A stretch of DNA of 64,000 bases from CAXBDP01 sp041689935 (lineage in GTDB: Bacteria; Bacteroidota; Bacteroidia; Cytophagales; Cyclobacteriaceae). The position numbers were made by a program, and so were the translations under genes. The stretch is taken from NCBI GenBank assembly GCA_041689935.1, contig JBDNFI010000033.1, forward strand, positions 1-64,000, given 5' to 3'. A model generated the notes under the pieces. The model ran no database searches, was not told where the DNA came from, and was given only the letters and a program-made list of their open reading frames with translations. This document shows, one piece after another, positions 26,452 to 35,427 of this stretch; positions within the stretch are counted from its first letter, which is position 1, and each line of letters opens with the position of its first letter.

Positions 26452-26490
26452 AATAGGGGTTCTATTCCCTAGAACCCCTATTTAATTTTT
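26452..26490 (+). terminator. Strong hairpin between peptide 3 and its lipoprotein gene
   Basis: A perfect 13-bp stem AATAGGGGTTCTA / TAGAACCCCTATT with a 5-base loop, followed by TAATTTTT, six bases before the ATG at 26496. As a terminator or attenuator it would make the peptide more abundant than the lipoprotein. It could also stabilise the peptide mRNA 3' end. Confidence 0.75.
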
Positions 26491-26495
26491 AGCTT

Positions 26496-27647
26496 ATGAA
26501 ATATATAGTTCTATTCTTCCTTGCCTTTTCCATTATGTCTTGCGATTCGGCTATGGATCAAAATAAGAGTGATGCATTGGGTACAGCTTTCACTATCAGC
26601 ATAGATACCGTGCACATTGCTCCTCGACGATCTTCCCAGGTAGGCAGCTTTCATTGGAATGGCCAAGAAGTGCTGTATATAGACAATCTATATGGATTTA
26701 TTGAAGGCTATAGCCTTGAAGGTGCCTTTTTGGATACTCACCTTAAACTCATGAGCGGCCCAGAAGAGCTGGCAGGGATTGCCCAATTGGGTATAGATAA
26801 GTCAGGCTATTTGGTGAAAGGCGGAGGCTGGAATTTTTATCGCTATGATACCGAATGGAACTTCGTTAAAAAGTTTTTCTTGAATACCAATGATGGGAGC
26901 TCAGTAGCCGATTTGATGAGTAACCCAAACCCAAAGTCCCCATTGATGTATGAGCTGCAAAATTACAACGAAAAATTTGAATTTACGCCGGAAGGACATT
27001 TTTGGTCAAAAATTGATACGGAGCATCCTCTTTTCAATGCCTTTGCCACTCGTGAGTTTTATAGAGAAGCCTACATGATAGGCGAGGTAGATATAGAAAC
27101 GGGCGGCTTGAGGCGATTGCTATTCAATAGACCAGCGAGCTATGAGAATTACCGCTTTGTACCCAACCATATTTTTTACGATTATCATATCTCCCCAAGT
27201 GGCAATAGCTGGTTTACTTTTGAAGTAGATTCGCTTATTTACACATACAATGCTCAGTTGAAACAGACCCAGTCTTATGGCAGGGCGGGCAAAGATATGA
27301 AAATGAATTATCCAGAATCGGACATTGTCGAAGCGGCTTATGATAATGAATTATTTCCTAATTCACGCCTTAGGTATGGCTATTACAAAGATATATATGT
27401 AGATGAAGAGTCTGATTTGACCTTTCGCACCTATCGCACCGGGAGCGCCGATCCAGAGCTCTATGACGAAAATCAAACACCATTGCGCCTACAGGTGTAC
27501 AAAGGATCAGAGTGGGTAGGCGATTTTGAAGTTCCAAACCGCTTTAAGGTTTTGGGAAAAATAGACAAAGGTAGATATGTCGCGGATGGATTTTTTGATG
27601 AACTCACCGAAAAACAAGGTTTTTATGTATTGGAGATCAAGAATTAA
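26496..27647 (+). CDS. DUF4221-type lipoprotein 3 (predicted beta-propeller)
   Basis: 383 residues with a lipoprotein signal (YIVLFFLAFSIMSC, cysteine 16). Propeller-like repeats include EVLYIDNLYGFIEGYSLEGAFL, GYLVKGGGWNFYRYDTEWNFV and SLIYTYNAQLKQTQSYG. The C-terminal strands read RLQVYKGSEWVGDFEVPNRF. No catalytic residues are recognisable. It overlaps the following carboxypeptidase-regulatory-like gene by 23 bases and belongs to the third unit. Confidence 0.65.
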   Translation: MKYIVLFFLAFSIMSCDSAMDQNKSDALGTAFTISIDTVHIAPRRSSQVGSFHWNGQEVLYIDNLYGFIEGYSLEGAFLDTHLKLMSGPEELAGIAQLGIDKSGYLVKGGGWNFYRYDTEWNFVKKFFLNTNDGSSVADLMSNPNPKSPLMYELQNYNEKFEFTPEGHFWSKIDTEHPLFNAFATREFYREAYMIGEVDIETGGLRRLLFNRPASYENYRFVPNHIFYDYHISPSGNSWFTFEVDSLIYTYNAQLKQTQSYGRAGKDMKMNYPESDIVEAAYDNELFPNSRLRYGYYKDIYVDEESDLTFRTYRTGSADPELYDENQTPLRLQVYKGSEWVGDFEVPNRFKVLGKIDKGRYVADGFFDELTEKQGFYVLEIKN

Positions 27648-29085
27648 GCTATTTTCATTTGTTGTAGTAACACTTTTTTGTGTAAACCCTTTTTCTGGCT
27701 ACTCCCAAACCATACAAGGGCGGGTAGTCGATGCCTCTACCGTAGAGGGCTTGCCATTTGTAAATGTGGTTTTTCCACGACTGCTAAAAGGTACCGTAAG
27801 CAATGCCGAGGGAGGCTTTTCCTTTACGATACCTAAGGAAGCTAAGGAAAGCGATACCTTACGTTTTTCGCATATTGGCTATGAGGACTACTTGGTAACA
27901 GTGGCAACCCTCAAGGAAAAACGCACCCTAGAAATTAAGATGTTCAAATCAACGATAGAGTTGAATGCAGCCATTGTGCTTGCTTATAAGCCTCGCGAAA
28001 TTATGAAGCGTTTTCAGGACAATATGGCCAACACCTTTTATCCCGATCCGCATGAGTTTGATGTATTTTACCGAGAGGTAATCAAGGTCAATGGCGAATA
28101 TGCAGGCTTTGCCCGTTCGGCGGGGTATATGCATTCTGAGGGCTTTCATCCTAGGCATGCCCGTATGCCAAGAACATCAGGAAGTGACATTCATTTTTTT
28201 ACATTTTATCAAACTCAAAAATCTGATTATGCCTTAAAGACGGACAGTACAGGAAGTGTCAGAAATGCCATGATACGGTCTTTTCCAAACTATATCTACA
28301 AGATATTCAGCTTTCGGCTTAGTTGGTTCGAATATGAATTAATGGGAGAGCAGTATATTGGCGATAGACCTGTGTTCGTGCTTCGAATATTCAACACGGA
28401 CCCAGCATTGGATCAAAGAGCAAACCGTTGGGGCTATTCTCACCTTAAATTATTGCAAAGTGCTACTTTTTACATTGATCAGGAGGATTATGGTTTGCAC
28501 AAAATGGAATTGAATTGGAATAACCCATCGCCCGTTCCTAAAATTAATAGTAAGTGGGGGCGAGAGTACAAGACGGTTACCTACGAAGAAAGTGTCATGG
28601 TTAATTATCAACGAAGTTATCAGGGGCGCTATCTTTTCAACTATGCCAATTCTTTCAGAAAGTACAGAGGCTTTGGGTATCAGGCAGAGGGCTTCCCCGA
28701 CGATGATTTGGTGGAGGAGTTTGCCGAACTATATGCGATGGATGTGGAGTTTGTGGATCTCAGTTATGAAGAGCTGAGAGCCCGATATATTTATGGAATT
28801 AGAGGCAACCGACCTTTTCGATCTTTGATGTACGTACCTGACCTATACAATGGTTTTATTTTTATTTCTGGCCGTTCTACCTACGATCCTCAGTTTTGGG
28901 CTAGCTATCAGTATCCATTTTTGCCTTATGGACAAGAAATGGAGGCGTTCCTATCTAAGCGACGACCTTTGGAGGAACAATTCGCAGATTTCAATAATAA
29001 TCAACTGTATATTTTAGGAGAGCTGAGAAAGAGGAGTAAATTAAGTTCTCCGTATTGGGTACGGACAAGTTTGCACGAATATTAA
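27625..29085 (+). CDS. Secreted protein with N-terminal carboxypeptidase-regulatory-like domain
   Basis: About 486 residues from the ATG at 27625 (an earlier ATG at 27577 would lie deeper in the preceding gene and before the signal). A signal peptide (LFSFVVVTLFCVNPFSGYS) is followed by a CarbopepD_reg-2 beta-sandwich at ~30-110 (IQGRVVDASTVEGLPFVNVVF ... GTVSNAEGGFSFTIP). The remainder, rich in aromatic residues, resembles the beta-rich DUF5686-like or hypothetical outer-membrane extensions found in Bacteroidota. It overlaps the propeller gene and so is in its operon. A role in envelope uptake or assembly is inferred. Confidence 0.7.
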   Translation: MYWRSRIKLFSFVVVTLFCVNPFSGYSQTIQGRVVDASTVEGLPFVNVVFPRLLKGTVSNAEGGFSFTIPKEAKESDTLRFSHIGYEDYLVTVATLKEKRTLEIKMFKSTIELNAAIVLAYKPREIMKRFQDNMANTFYPDPHEFDVFYREVIKVNGEYAGFARSAGYMHSEGFHPRHARMPRTSGSDIHFFTFYQTQKSDYALKTDSTGSVRNAMIRSFPNYIYKIFSFRLSWFEYELMGEQYIGDRPVFVLRIFNTDPALDQRANRWGYSHLKLLQSATFYIDQEDYGLHKMELNWNNPSPVPKINSKWGREYKTVTYEESVMVNYQRSYQGRYLFNYANSFRKYRGFGYQAEGFPDDDLVEEFAELYAMDVEFVDLSYEELRARYIYGIRGNRPFRSLMYVPDLYNGFIFISGRSTYDPQFWASYQYPFLPYGQEMEAFLSKRRPLEEQFADFNNNQLYILGELRKRSKLSSPYWVRTSLHEY

Positions 29086-29158
29086 TTTTTTTCGCTTTAA
29101 ACGTTTTACAAGAAATAAAACCTTGAAATTTTGAATTGTATAACTTAAAAAATTCATA

Positions 29159-29527
29159 ATGAATACTTCCCCACTTTTCATTTCTTTTTACTTCTGGCTA
29201 ATGATAAATATAGCTAGCCCGGATATAAGCTTTCATGAGGGACGTGCACATGACTTTGGTGAAGTGAAGGTGAATACAAGCACAAAGCACCGCTTCAATT
29301 TTGTAAATGCGGGAGATTCTTCGCTAAAGGTCTTAAATGTGACCACAACGTGTGGATGTACCATTGCAGAATACTCTAAAAGTGTTGCGCCAAGTGATAC
29401 AGGTTTTGTGGATGTGGTGTATGCAGCCGGCAGCTCAGCAGGAGTTTTCAAAAAATACGTGATGGTCATGACCAACACCAGCAACCAGGTAGATAAGCTT
29501 ACCATATTTGGGAAAGTAGTGCAGTAG
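29159..29527 (+). CDS. DUF1573 protein (ASH/MSP-like beta-sandwich)
   Basis: 122 residues: a short hydrophobic N-terminus (FISFYFWLMINIAS), then the domain signature HDFGEVKVNTSTKHRFNFVNAG, TTTCGCTIAEYSK with the conserved CGC, and APSDTGFVDVVYAAGSSAGVFKKYVMVMTN. DUF1573 proteins are exported and common near propeller lipoproteins in Bacteroidota. It ends the operon of the third unit. Confidence 0.85.
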   Translation: MNTSPLFISFYFWLMINIASPDISFHEGRAHDFGEVKVNTSTKHRFNFVNAGDSSLKVLNVTTTCGCTIAEYSKSVAPSDTGFVDVVYAAGSSAGVFKKYVMVMTNTSNQVDKLTIFGKVVQ

Positions 29528-29752
29528 CTATTCTAATTTGAAAGCTGAATGGTAGCCTATAGGGCAAAATGCTTCAATGAACCCGAATGTTTTGAAAAGT
29601 AAAAAGGCTTCTTACCGTCCAAATTTTTACTAAATCTTGATCAGGCATTATTCCTTTTTTCAAACCACTGGAATGCTTCATTTCACAAGCATTTCTACGC
29701 ATTGTATTGGTAACAAGGGTATTGTTGCAGGTTTTTTGAATCTGCCTAAAAT

Positions 29753-31018
29753 TTACAACCTCGCATCCACTTTATCTTTCGGCAACATCCCTTTAATATC
29801 GAATACCACAGAATAGGTATTCTTCAGCGCATCGATATCAAGCGTTTTAAACTCATCATGAGCTACTGCTAGGATTATCGCATTGTATGAGCCAGTTGGC
29901 TTGTCTACGAGGGTGATCCCATATTCATGTTTTACCTCTTCTTTGAGGGCATACGGGTCGTACACATCCACTTGCATACTGAAATTACTCAATTCTTTTA
30001 CGATATCTACTACTTTGGTATTCCTTATATCAGGGCAGTTTTCCTTGAAGGTGATTCCTAATATCAAGGCTCTTGAGTCTTTAATTTTATCGCCTTTTTG
30101 CACCATCAGTTTCACTACCTTATTGGCTATAAATACGCCCATATTGTCATTGATCCGACGGCCCGAAAGGATCACTTCTGGATAGTAGCCTAGACTTTCA
30201 GATTTTTGTGTGAGGTAATAGGGATCCACGCTTATACAATGCCCACCAACCAAACCCGGGCGGAAAGGAAGGAAATTCCACTTAGTGCCAGCCGCTTCCA
30301 ATACATCCAGTGTATCAATTCCCATCCGATCAAAAATCAGTGATAATTCATTCATAAAGCTGATGTTCACATCTCGCTGTGAGTTCTCCACTACTTTGGC
30401 AGCTTCAGCTACTTTCATAGATGCGGCTTTGTGCGTGCCCGCAGTGATGATTTGCTTGTAGAGTTGATCCACCTCCTCTGCAATTTCAGCTGTGGAGCCG
30501 CTCGTTACTTTTTTGATCGTAGGCAAGCGATTTATTTTATCACCAGGATTGATTCGCTCAGGTGAATAGCCGCAAAAGAAATCTTGATTGAATAGCAGTC
30601 CGCTAAACTTTTCGAGCACGGGCACACAATCCTCCTCGGTGCATCCTGGATATACGGTTGATTCATAGATGACCAAATCACCCTTTTTCAGAATAGTACC
30701 AATCATTTCCGAAGCTTTCAGCAAGGGTGTAAGATCCGGATTTTTGAAATCATCGACTGGCGTGGGGACAGTTACAATATATATTTGACAGTCCTTTAAG
30801 TCTTCCAATTGGTCGGTAAAACGTAATTCTTGGGCTTCCTTAAGCTCATCGGTTTCTACTTCCAAAGTCCGGTCGAATCCCTTGTTCAGTTCAACCACCC
30901 GCTCTTTATTGATATCGAAACCAATTACATTCCGGATTTTGCCAAATTCTACTGACAAAGGAAGGCCCACGTAGCCCAAACCTATTACTCCTATTTTCTT
31001 ATTGCTCACTGAAATCAT
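29753..31018 (-). CDS. Nucleotide-sugar dehydrogenase (TviB/WbpO-type UDP-N-acetyl-hexosamine 6-dehydrogenase)
   Basis: A 421-residue NAD-dependent enzyme that oxidises C6 of a UDP-sugar to an acid. The N-terminal Rossmann motif is IGVIGLGYVGLPL. The middle has YESTVYPGCTEEDCVPVLE and the catalytic cysteine lies in GLVGGHCISVDPYYL. The C-terminal domain has ILGITFKENCPDIRNTKV. These features match the TviB/WbpO branch more than UDP-glucose dehydrogenase. It is paired with the downstream-oriented epimerase, as in aminuronic acid synthesis for capsule or O-antigen. Its last 177 bases are duplicated at 25217. Confidence 0.9.
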   Translation of the reverse strand: MISVSNKKIGVIGLGYVGLPLSVEFGKIRNVIGFDINKERVVELNKGFDRTLEVETDELKEAQELRFTDQLEDLKDCQIYIVTVPTPVDDFKNPDLTPLLKASEMIGTILKKGDLVIYESTVYPGCTEEDCVPVLEKFSGLLFNQDFFCGYSPERINPGDKINRLPTIKKVTSGSTAEIAEEVDQLYKQIITAGTHKAASMKVAEAAKVVENSQRDVNISFMNELSLIFDRMGIDTLDVLEAAGTKWNFLPFRPGLVGGHCISVDPYYLTQKSESLGYYPEVILSGRRINDNMGVFIANKVVKLMVQKGDKIKDSRALILGITFKENCPDIRNTKVVDIVKELSNFSMQVDVYDPYALKEEVKHEYGITLVDKPTGSYNAIILAVAHDEFKTLDIDALKNTYSVVFDIKGMLPKDKVDARL

Positions 31019-31038
31019 GAATCTCGTTGAATTTTACG

Positions 31039-32064
31039 CTACAGCTCATTTTTGTAATACTCCTTGTACCAATCTACAAATTTGTTCAGACCTGTTTCGA
31101 TACTGGTAGAAGGTTTGAAATCAACCTCCCGCATGAGATCGCCCACATCAGCAAAGGTAGCTTCTACATCTCCATCTTGCATGGGTAAAAACTCTTTTTT
31201 TGCTTCTTTACCTAGGGCTTTTTCTAATACTTGTATAAAAGTTAGTAATTCTACAGGTTGATTATTTCCAATATTAAATAGGCGATAAGGTGCAAAGCTA
31301 CTCGATGGGTTTGGTTTGCTTCTATCCCAATTATTGTTCTGCACGGGTGCTTTTGGAATCAATCGTACAATTCCCTCTACAATATCATCTATATAAGTGA
31401 AATCACGTTTCATTTTCCCATCGTTGAATACCGTGATTGGCTCATCATTCAAAATGGCTTTGGTGAAGAGGAAATAGGCCATATCGGGTCTGCCATACGG
31501 ACCATACACTGTGAAAAAGCGCAAGCCCGTAACGGGTATTTGATACAAGTGAGCGTAGGTATGCGCCATTAACTCATTGCTCTTTTTAGTAGCCGCGTAC
31601 AATGATACAGGGTGATCCACGCTATCCAAAGTGCTAAAAGGCATCTTAGTATTTGCACCATACACAGAACTGGACGAGGCAAAAATCAGATGCTTTACAG
31701 GATAATGACGGCAGCCTTCGAGAATATTTAAAAAACCTTGAATGTTGCTTTCAATATATACATGCGGATTTTCCAATGAATAGCGAACACCCGCTTGAGC
31801 GGCCAAGTGAATAACGTATTCAGGATGTTCGCTTTTGAATACCTCCATTACAGCTTCGGTATTTTTGAGATCAACATGTTGAAATGAAAAATTCGGATTT
31901 CCCTTTAACTGATTGAGCCTTGAGTGCTTAAGACTCGTTTCGTAGTAATCGTTCAAATTGTCTAAGCCAATTACTTGCATGCCACGCGCTAATAATTGAC
32001 TACTCAGATGATACCCAATAAACCCTGCGGCACCAGTTACCAATATTCTGGTATTTACATTCAT
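31039..32064 (-). CDS. UDP-hexuronate/hexosamine 4-epimerase (SDR family)
   Basis: About 341 residues from the ATG at 32064, giving MNVNTRILVTGAAGFIGYHL. An upstream start at 32103 adds 13 residues and is unlikely. Rossmann GAAGFIG, LDNLNDYYETSLK, and the catalytic Ser and YxxxK in SSSSVYG ... LYAATKKSNE are visible. PVTGLRFFTVYGPYGRPDMA and GKMKRDFTYIDDIVEG are typical of UDP-glucuronate 4-epimerases (CapI/LpsL). It sits 20 bases upstream of the dehydrogenase gene, forming a two-step sugar-acid route. Confidence 0.88.
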   Translation of the reverse strand: MNVNTRILVTGAAGFIGYHLSSQLLARGMQVIGLDNLNDYYETSLKHSRLNQLKGNPNFSFQHVDLKNTEAVMEVFKSEHPEYVIHLAAQAGVRYSLENPHVYIESNIQGFLNILEGCRHYPVKHLIFASSSSVYGANTKMPFSTLDSVDHPVSLYAATKKSNELMAHTYAHLYQIPVTGLRFFTVYGPYGRPDMAYFLFTKAILNDEPITVFNDGKMKRDFTYIDDIVEGIVRLIPKAPVQNNNWDRSKPNPSSSFAPYRLFNIGNNQPVELLTFIQVLEKALGKEAKKEFLPMQDGDVEATFADVGDLMREVDFKPSTSIETGLNKFVDWYKEYYKNEL

Positions 32065-32227
32065 ATTATTTATAACGAACAATTTTAATGCAATTAACGG
32101 CAAAAATAGAAAAAAGCAGATACGTTAGGGCAATTCTATTTCTATGTAATACTTCTCCCGCTCAAATAGATTAGTTAAATTTCAAAAAATTAAGTCTTAC
32201 CTTAAGCTCGTAAATACAATTTGAAAT

Positions 32228-33529
32228 ATGATGATGAAACAAAAATTTTTAGTCTTGGGAATGGCTTGCCTACTTTTTAGTGGCACTTCCTATGCGCAAC
32301 AAAATCCTAAGGTGTTTAAGGGAGCCACGATCCATACAGTTGCTGGCAACCCCATCGAAAACGGTGTATTGATAGTGCAAAATGGAAAAATTACAGCGGT
32401 AGGTGGTGCCCAAACTACTATACCAGCAAATGCAGAAGTAATAGACGTAAGTGGCAAGGTGATTTTACCAGGCCTGGTTGATACACACACACATCTAGGC
32501 GAGGGCTCCGGTGGCGATGGCTCGTCTGCGCTCAATCCGGATGTTCGCATTTATGATGGAATTGACGCGCGCAGCGACGGCTTCAATAGAGCCTTGGCTG
32601 GAGGAATTACGAGTGTAAATGCGATGCCCGGGTCGGGTCATCTTATGAGTGGACAAACAGTCTATCTGAAAATGCGTGAAGCTCGTACCATTGACGACTT
32701 GCTCTTAACAAATAGAGAAGGCGTATTTGGAGGAATGAAAATGGCAAATGGGACCAACCCAGTAAGAAATATGGGACCATTTCCAGGAACCAGAGCCAAG
32801 AGTGCCGCTATGGCTCGTGATTTATTTGTGAAAGCACAAGAATATAAAGCCAAAGTAGAAAAGGCGGGAGGTGATGCTGCCAAAATGCCCGAGAGAAGTC
32901 TTCAAATGGAAGCGGTAGTGGAGATTTTAGACCGTAAGCGGATTGTCCATTTCCACACGCACCGTCACGACGATATTATGACAGCTCTTCGCTTGTCGCA
33001 GGAATTTAACTTTCGAATTGTATTGCACCATGTAAGCGAGGCTTGGAAAGTAGCTGAGGAAATCGCCAAAGCAGGAGCGCACGCTTCTATCATTTACCTT
33101 GACTCCCCAGGAGGAAAATTGGAGGCGGTAGATTTACGCCCAACCAACGGAAGAGAGCTGGAAAAATACGGGGCTAATGTTGCTTTCCATACCGACGATG
33201 GTATTTCTGATTCACGCTTTTTTATTAGACAAGCCGCATTTTCTGTGAAAGAAGGGATGTCCAAAAAAGCAGCCATAGAGGCACTCACGATTGCTGGAGC
33301 CAGAATGATGGATCTCGATGATCGTATCGGATCCTTAGAAAATGGCAAAGATGCAGATTTTATCATCTTATCTGGTGATCCTTTTAGTGTGTACACTCGC
33401 GTAGAGCAAACTTGGGTAGAAGGACTTAAGAGATTTGATCTAGCCAATCCCGAAGATAAAACCTGGGCGACTGGAGGATACGATGTATATAGATCAATTA
33501 TGCATATTCATCATCACCTTGAAAACTAA
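32228..33529 (+). CDS. Secreted amidohydrolase-family protein 1 (metal ligands intact)
   Basis: 433 residues with a signal peptide (FLVLGMACLLFSGTSYAQ). The amidohydrolase barrel is flanked by its beta domain. Metal-site residues are present: DTHTH (H-x-H) after GLVDT, HFHTHRHDD, LHHVSEAW and HTDDG. The C-terminal block GSLENGKDADFIILSGDPF is typical of imidazolonepropionase-like members. It ends 10 bases before the second paralogue. The substrate, a periplasmic cyclic amide or peptide derivative, is unknown. Confidence 0.85.
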   Translation: MMMKQKFLVLGMACLLFSGTSYAQQNPKVFKGATIHTVAGNPIENGVLIVQNGKITAVGGAQTTIPANAEVIDVSGKVILPGLVDTHTHLGEGSGGDGSSALNPDVRIYDGIDARSDGFNRALAGGITSVNAMPGSGHLMSGQTVYLKMREARTIDDLLLTNREGVFGGMKMANGTNPVRNMGPFPGTRAKSAAMARDLFVKAQEYKAKVEKAGGDAAKMPERSLQMEAVVEILDRKRIVHFHTHRHDDIMTALRLSQEFNFRIVLHHVSEAWKVAEEIAKAGAHASIIYLDSPGGKLEAVDLRPTNGRELEKYGANVAFHTDDGISDSRFFIRQAAFSVKEGMSKKAAIEALTIAGARMMDLDDRIGSLENGKDADFIILSGDPFSVYTRVEQTWVEGLKRFDLANPEDKTWATGGYDVYRSIMHIHHHLEN

Positions 33530-33539
33530 GAACTTGAAA

Positions 33540-34760
33540 ATGAAGAAATTTAATATATATAAAATTACGAGCATCCTATTGCTGGCTCTACTGCCCGTTG
33601 TAGCATCTGCCCAAATTGCCGTGAAAGCAGAAACCATTTATACCATGGAGGGCGATGCCATAACCAATGGTGTTATTTTAATTAAAGATGGCAAAATCCA
33701 GCAAGTTGGTACGGCTGCTCAGGTGAATATCCCATCAGGCTACGAAGTGTACGAAGCCAAAGTAGTAACACCGGGCCTAGTAGATGGGCATTCGGTAGTT
33801 GGCTTAGCCGGAATCCTAAACACGCCTGGCGATCAAGATCAACTTGAGAAATCGTCACCAATACAGCCTGACTTGAGAGCGATTGATGCATATAATCCAA
33901 GAGAAGCGTTGGTAGCTTATGTGAGAACTCAGGGCATTACCACCATACACACAGGCCATGGAACGGGAGCGATTATCAGTGGCCAAACGATGATTGCAAA
34001 AACCGTGGGAGATAATATAGAAGAAGTAACGCTAGTGCCTGAAAAAATGCTTGCCATGACTTTGGGTACAATGACTACCAGTAATTTCAGTTCCCCGGGC
34101 ACAAGAGCCAAGGTAGTAGCGATGCTTAGAACTGAATTGCTCAAAGCTCAAAGTTATCTTAAGAAGATGGAAGATAGCGATGCAACCAAACATCCTTCGA
34201 GAGATTTGAAAATGGAGGCGCTTGTAAGACTTCTGAAAGGCGAAACTAAAGCGCTCATCACGGCAAATACTGCCACAGATATTCAAGCCGCTCTTCGATT
34301 GGCCGAAGAATTTGGTTTCAAATTGGTCTTAGATGGAGCTGCCGAAGCGTATGATTATATTGAAGAAATTAAAGCTTCAAGAGCAGAAGTTACCATTCAT
34401 CCTACTATGGCTCGTTCTTATGGGGACATGAAAAATATGAATATGGAAACAGCGGGTAAATTAGCTAAAGCAGGTATCCCGGTGAGTTTGCAAAGTGGTT
34501 TCGAAGCATACGTGCCAAAGACCAGGGTCATTCGTTTTGAAGCTGCGGAAGCCGTGAAATTTGGTATGGATTATAACGACGCGTTGAAATCTATAACCAT
34601 CAATCCAGCCAAAATTCTTGATATTGATAATAGAGTGGGTTCTATAAAAGCTGGAAAAGATGCTGACTTGGTGTTATACGATGGCGATCCATTTGAGTAT
34701 CTAACCAACGTATGCATTGTAATGATTAATGGACAAATAGTTGAATCCCAATGTAATTGA
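33540..34760 (+). CDS. Secreted amidohydrolase-family protein 2, probably a pseudoenzyme
   Basis: About 406 residues from the ATG at 33540, with a signal peptide (ITSILLLALLPVVASAQ). The fold matches protein 1 in order (GLVDGHS, KMEALVRLL, RVGSIKAGKDADLVLYDGDPF), but the catalytic positions have changed: DTHTH reads DGHSV, HFHTHRHDD reads LITANTATD, LHHVSEA reads LDGAAEA and HTDDG reads LQSGFE. The metal site is therefore lost, while the frame and signal are intact. It probably supports or forms a heteromer with protein 1. Confidence 0.85.
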   Translation: MKKFNIYKITSILLLALLPVVASAQIAVKAETIYTMEGDAITNGVILIKDGKIQQVGTAAQVNIPSGYEVYEAKVVTPGLVDGHSVVGLAGILNTPGDQDQLEKSSPIQPDLRAIDAYNPREALVAYVRTQGITTIHTGHGTGAIISGQTMIAKTVGDNIEEVTLVPEKMLAMTLGTMTTSNFSSPGTRAKVVAMLRTELLKAQSYLKKMEDSDATKHPSRDLKMEALVRLLKGETKALITANTATDIQAALRLAEEFGFKLVLDGAAEAYDYIEEIKASRAEVTIHPTMARSYGDMKNMNMETAGKLAKAGIPVSLQSGFEAYVPKTRVIRFEAAEAVKFGMDYNDALKSITINPAKILDIDNRVGSIKAGKDADLVLYDGDPFEYLTNVCIVMINGQIVESQCN

Positions 34761-34782
34761 TTGATCAGGAAATCTTGAATAG

Positions 34783-34810
34783 AAAAGGAGGTGAGTAGCC
34801 TCCTTTTTTT
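34783..34810 (+). terminator. Terminator after the amidohydrolase pair
   Basis: Stem AAAAGGAGG / CCTCCTTTT with a 7-base loop and a T run. It ends the forward transcript just before the converging dnaX gene. Confidence 0.85.
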
Positions 34811-34827
34811 ATGCCTTCACCGTAATA

Positions 34828-35427
34828 CTAATACTCCGTATCCAAGCCAAATTTATCAGCCATTTCTCTAAGCAATGGATGCTTATCTAATAGGAAAGTA
34901 AACTTCTCAGAGCTCGTATAGGGTCTACGCTCTTTCGCTTCTTGTTCATTGATTTCAGCTTCAATCACAAGGCTTCTATTTTGATTGTGATGTTTCATGT
35001 GCTCCATCAAATCTACTTTGAAATCTTCAAGTAGGCCTTCTTCAATTTTATTAACCAGCCGTATTACAAGGGTAGATTCTCCCTCAAGTCTAATTTTTTT
35101 GTTGGCAAATGTTTGGATCAGTGCCTTGCCATTATCTTTTCTTTTTTCGAAAAACTGAAACCAGGTTTCCTGCAATTTATCGAAAGTCAAAGGCAGATTT
35201 TCGGTTATGTCTAGGCTAGAGCTTTCTTCCTCTTTCAACTCGTTTGCAGCTAATTGAGCCGCATAGTTTTGCGAGGGCATTGTGGGAATTTTATTTAAAG
35301 AAAGATTTACCTTCTTCTTAACAGGTGGATTTACAACTGGAGTTTGAGCGGAAGGTGCGGGAGGATTAATTTCTATTTTTTGTCCATCTAAAGACTTGTC
35401 TGAGGAATCATCAGAGTGGTCAGCTAT
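34828..35427 (-). CDS. dnaX: DnaX tau-specific C-terminal region, reached by slippage
   Basis: From the A-run at 35427 the shifted frame reads IADHSDDSSDKSLDG and on through a proline-rich linker (NPPAPSAQTPVVNPPVKKK) to a conserved end, LQETWFQFFEKRKDNG ... YTSSEKFTFLLDKHPLLREMADKFGLDTEY. That end is the usual C-terminus of Bacteroidota DnaX, which binds DNA polymerase III and helicase in other bacteria. An internal ATG at 35280 (150 aa) is unlikely to be a real start. It continues gamma in the -1 frame. An undercalled base could also explain the break. Confidence 0.75.
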   Translation of the reverse strand: MADHSDDSSDKSLDGQKIEINPPAPSAQTPVVNPPVKKKVNLSLNKIPTMPSQNYAAQLAANELKEEESSSLDITENLPLTFDKLQETWFQFFEKRKDNGKALIQTFANKKIRLEGESTLVIRLVNKIEEGLLEDFKVDLMEHMKHHNQNRSLVIEAEINEQEAKERRPYTSSEKFTFLLDKHPLLREMADKFGLDTEY

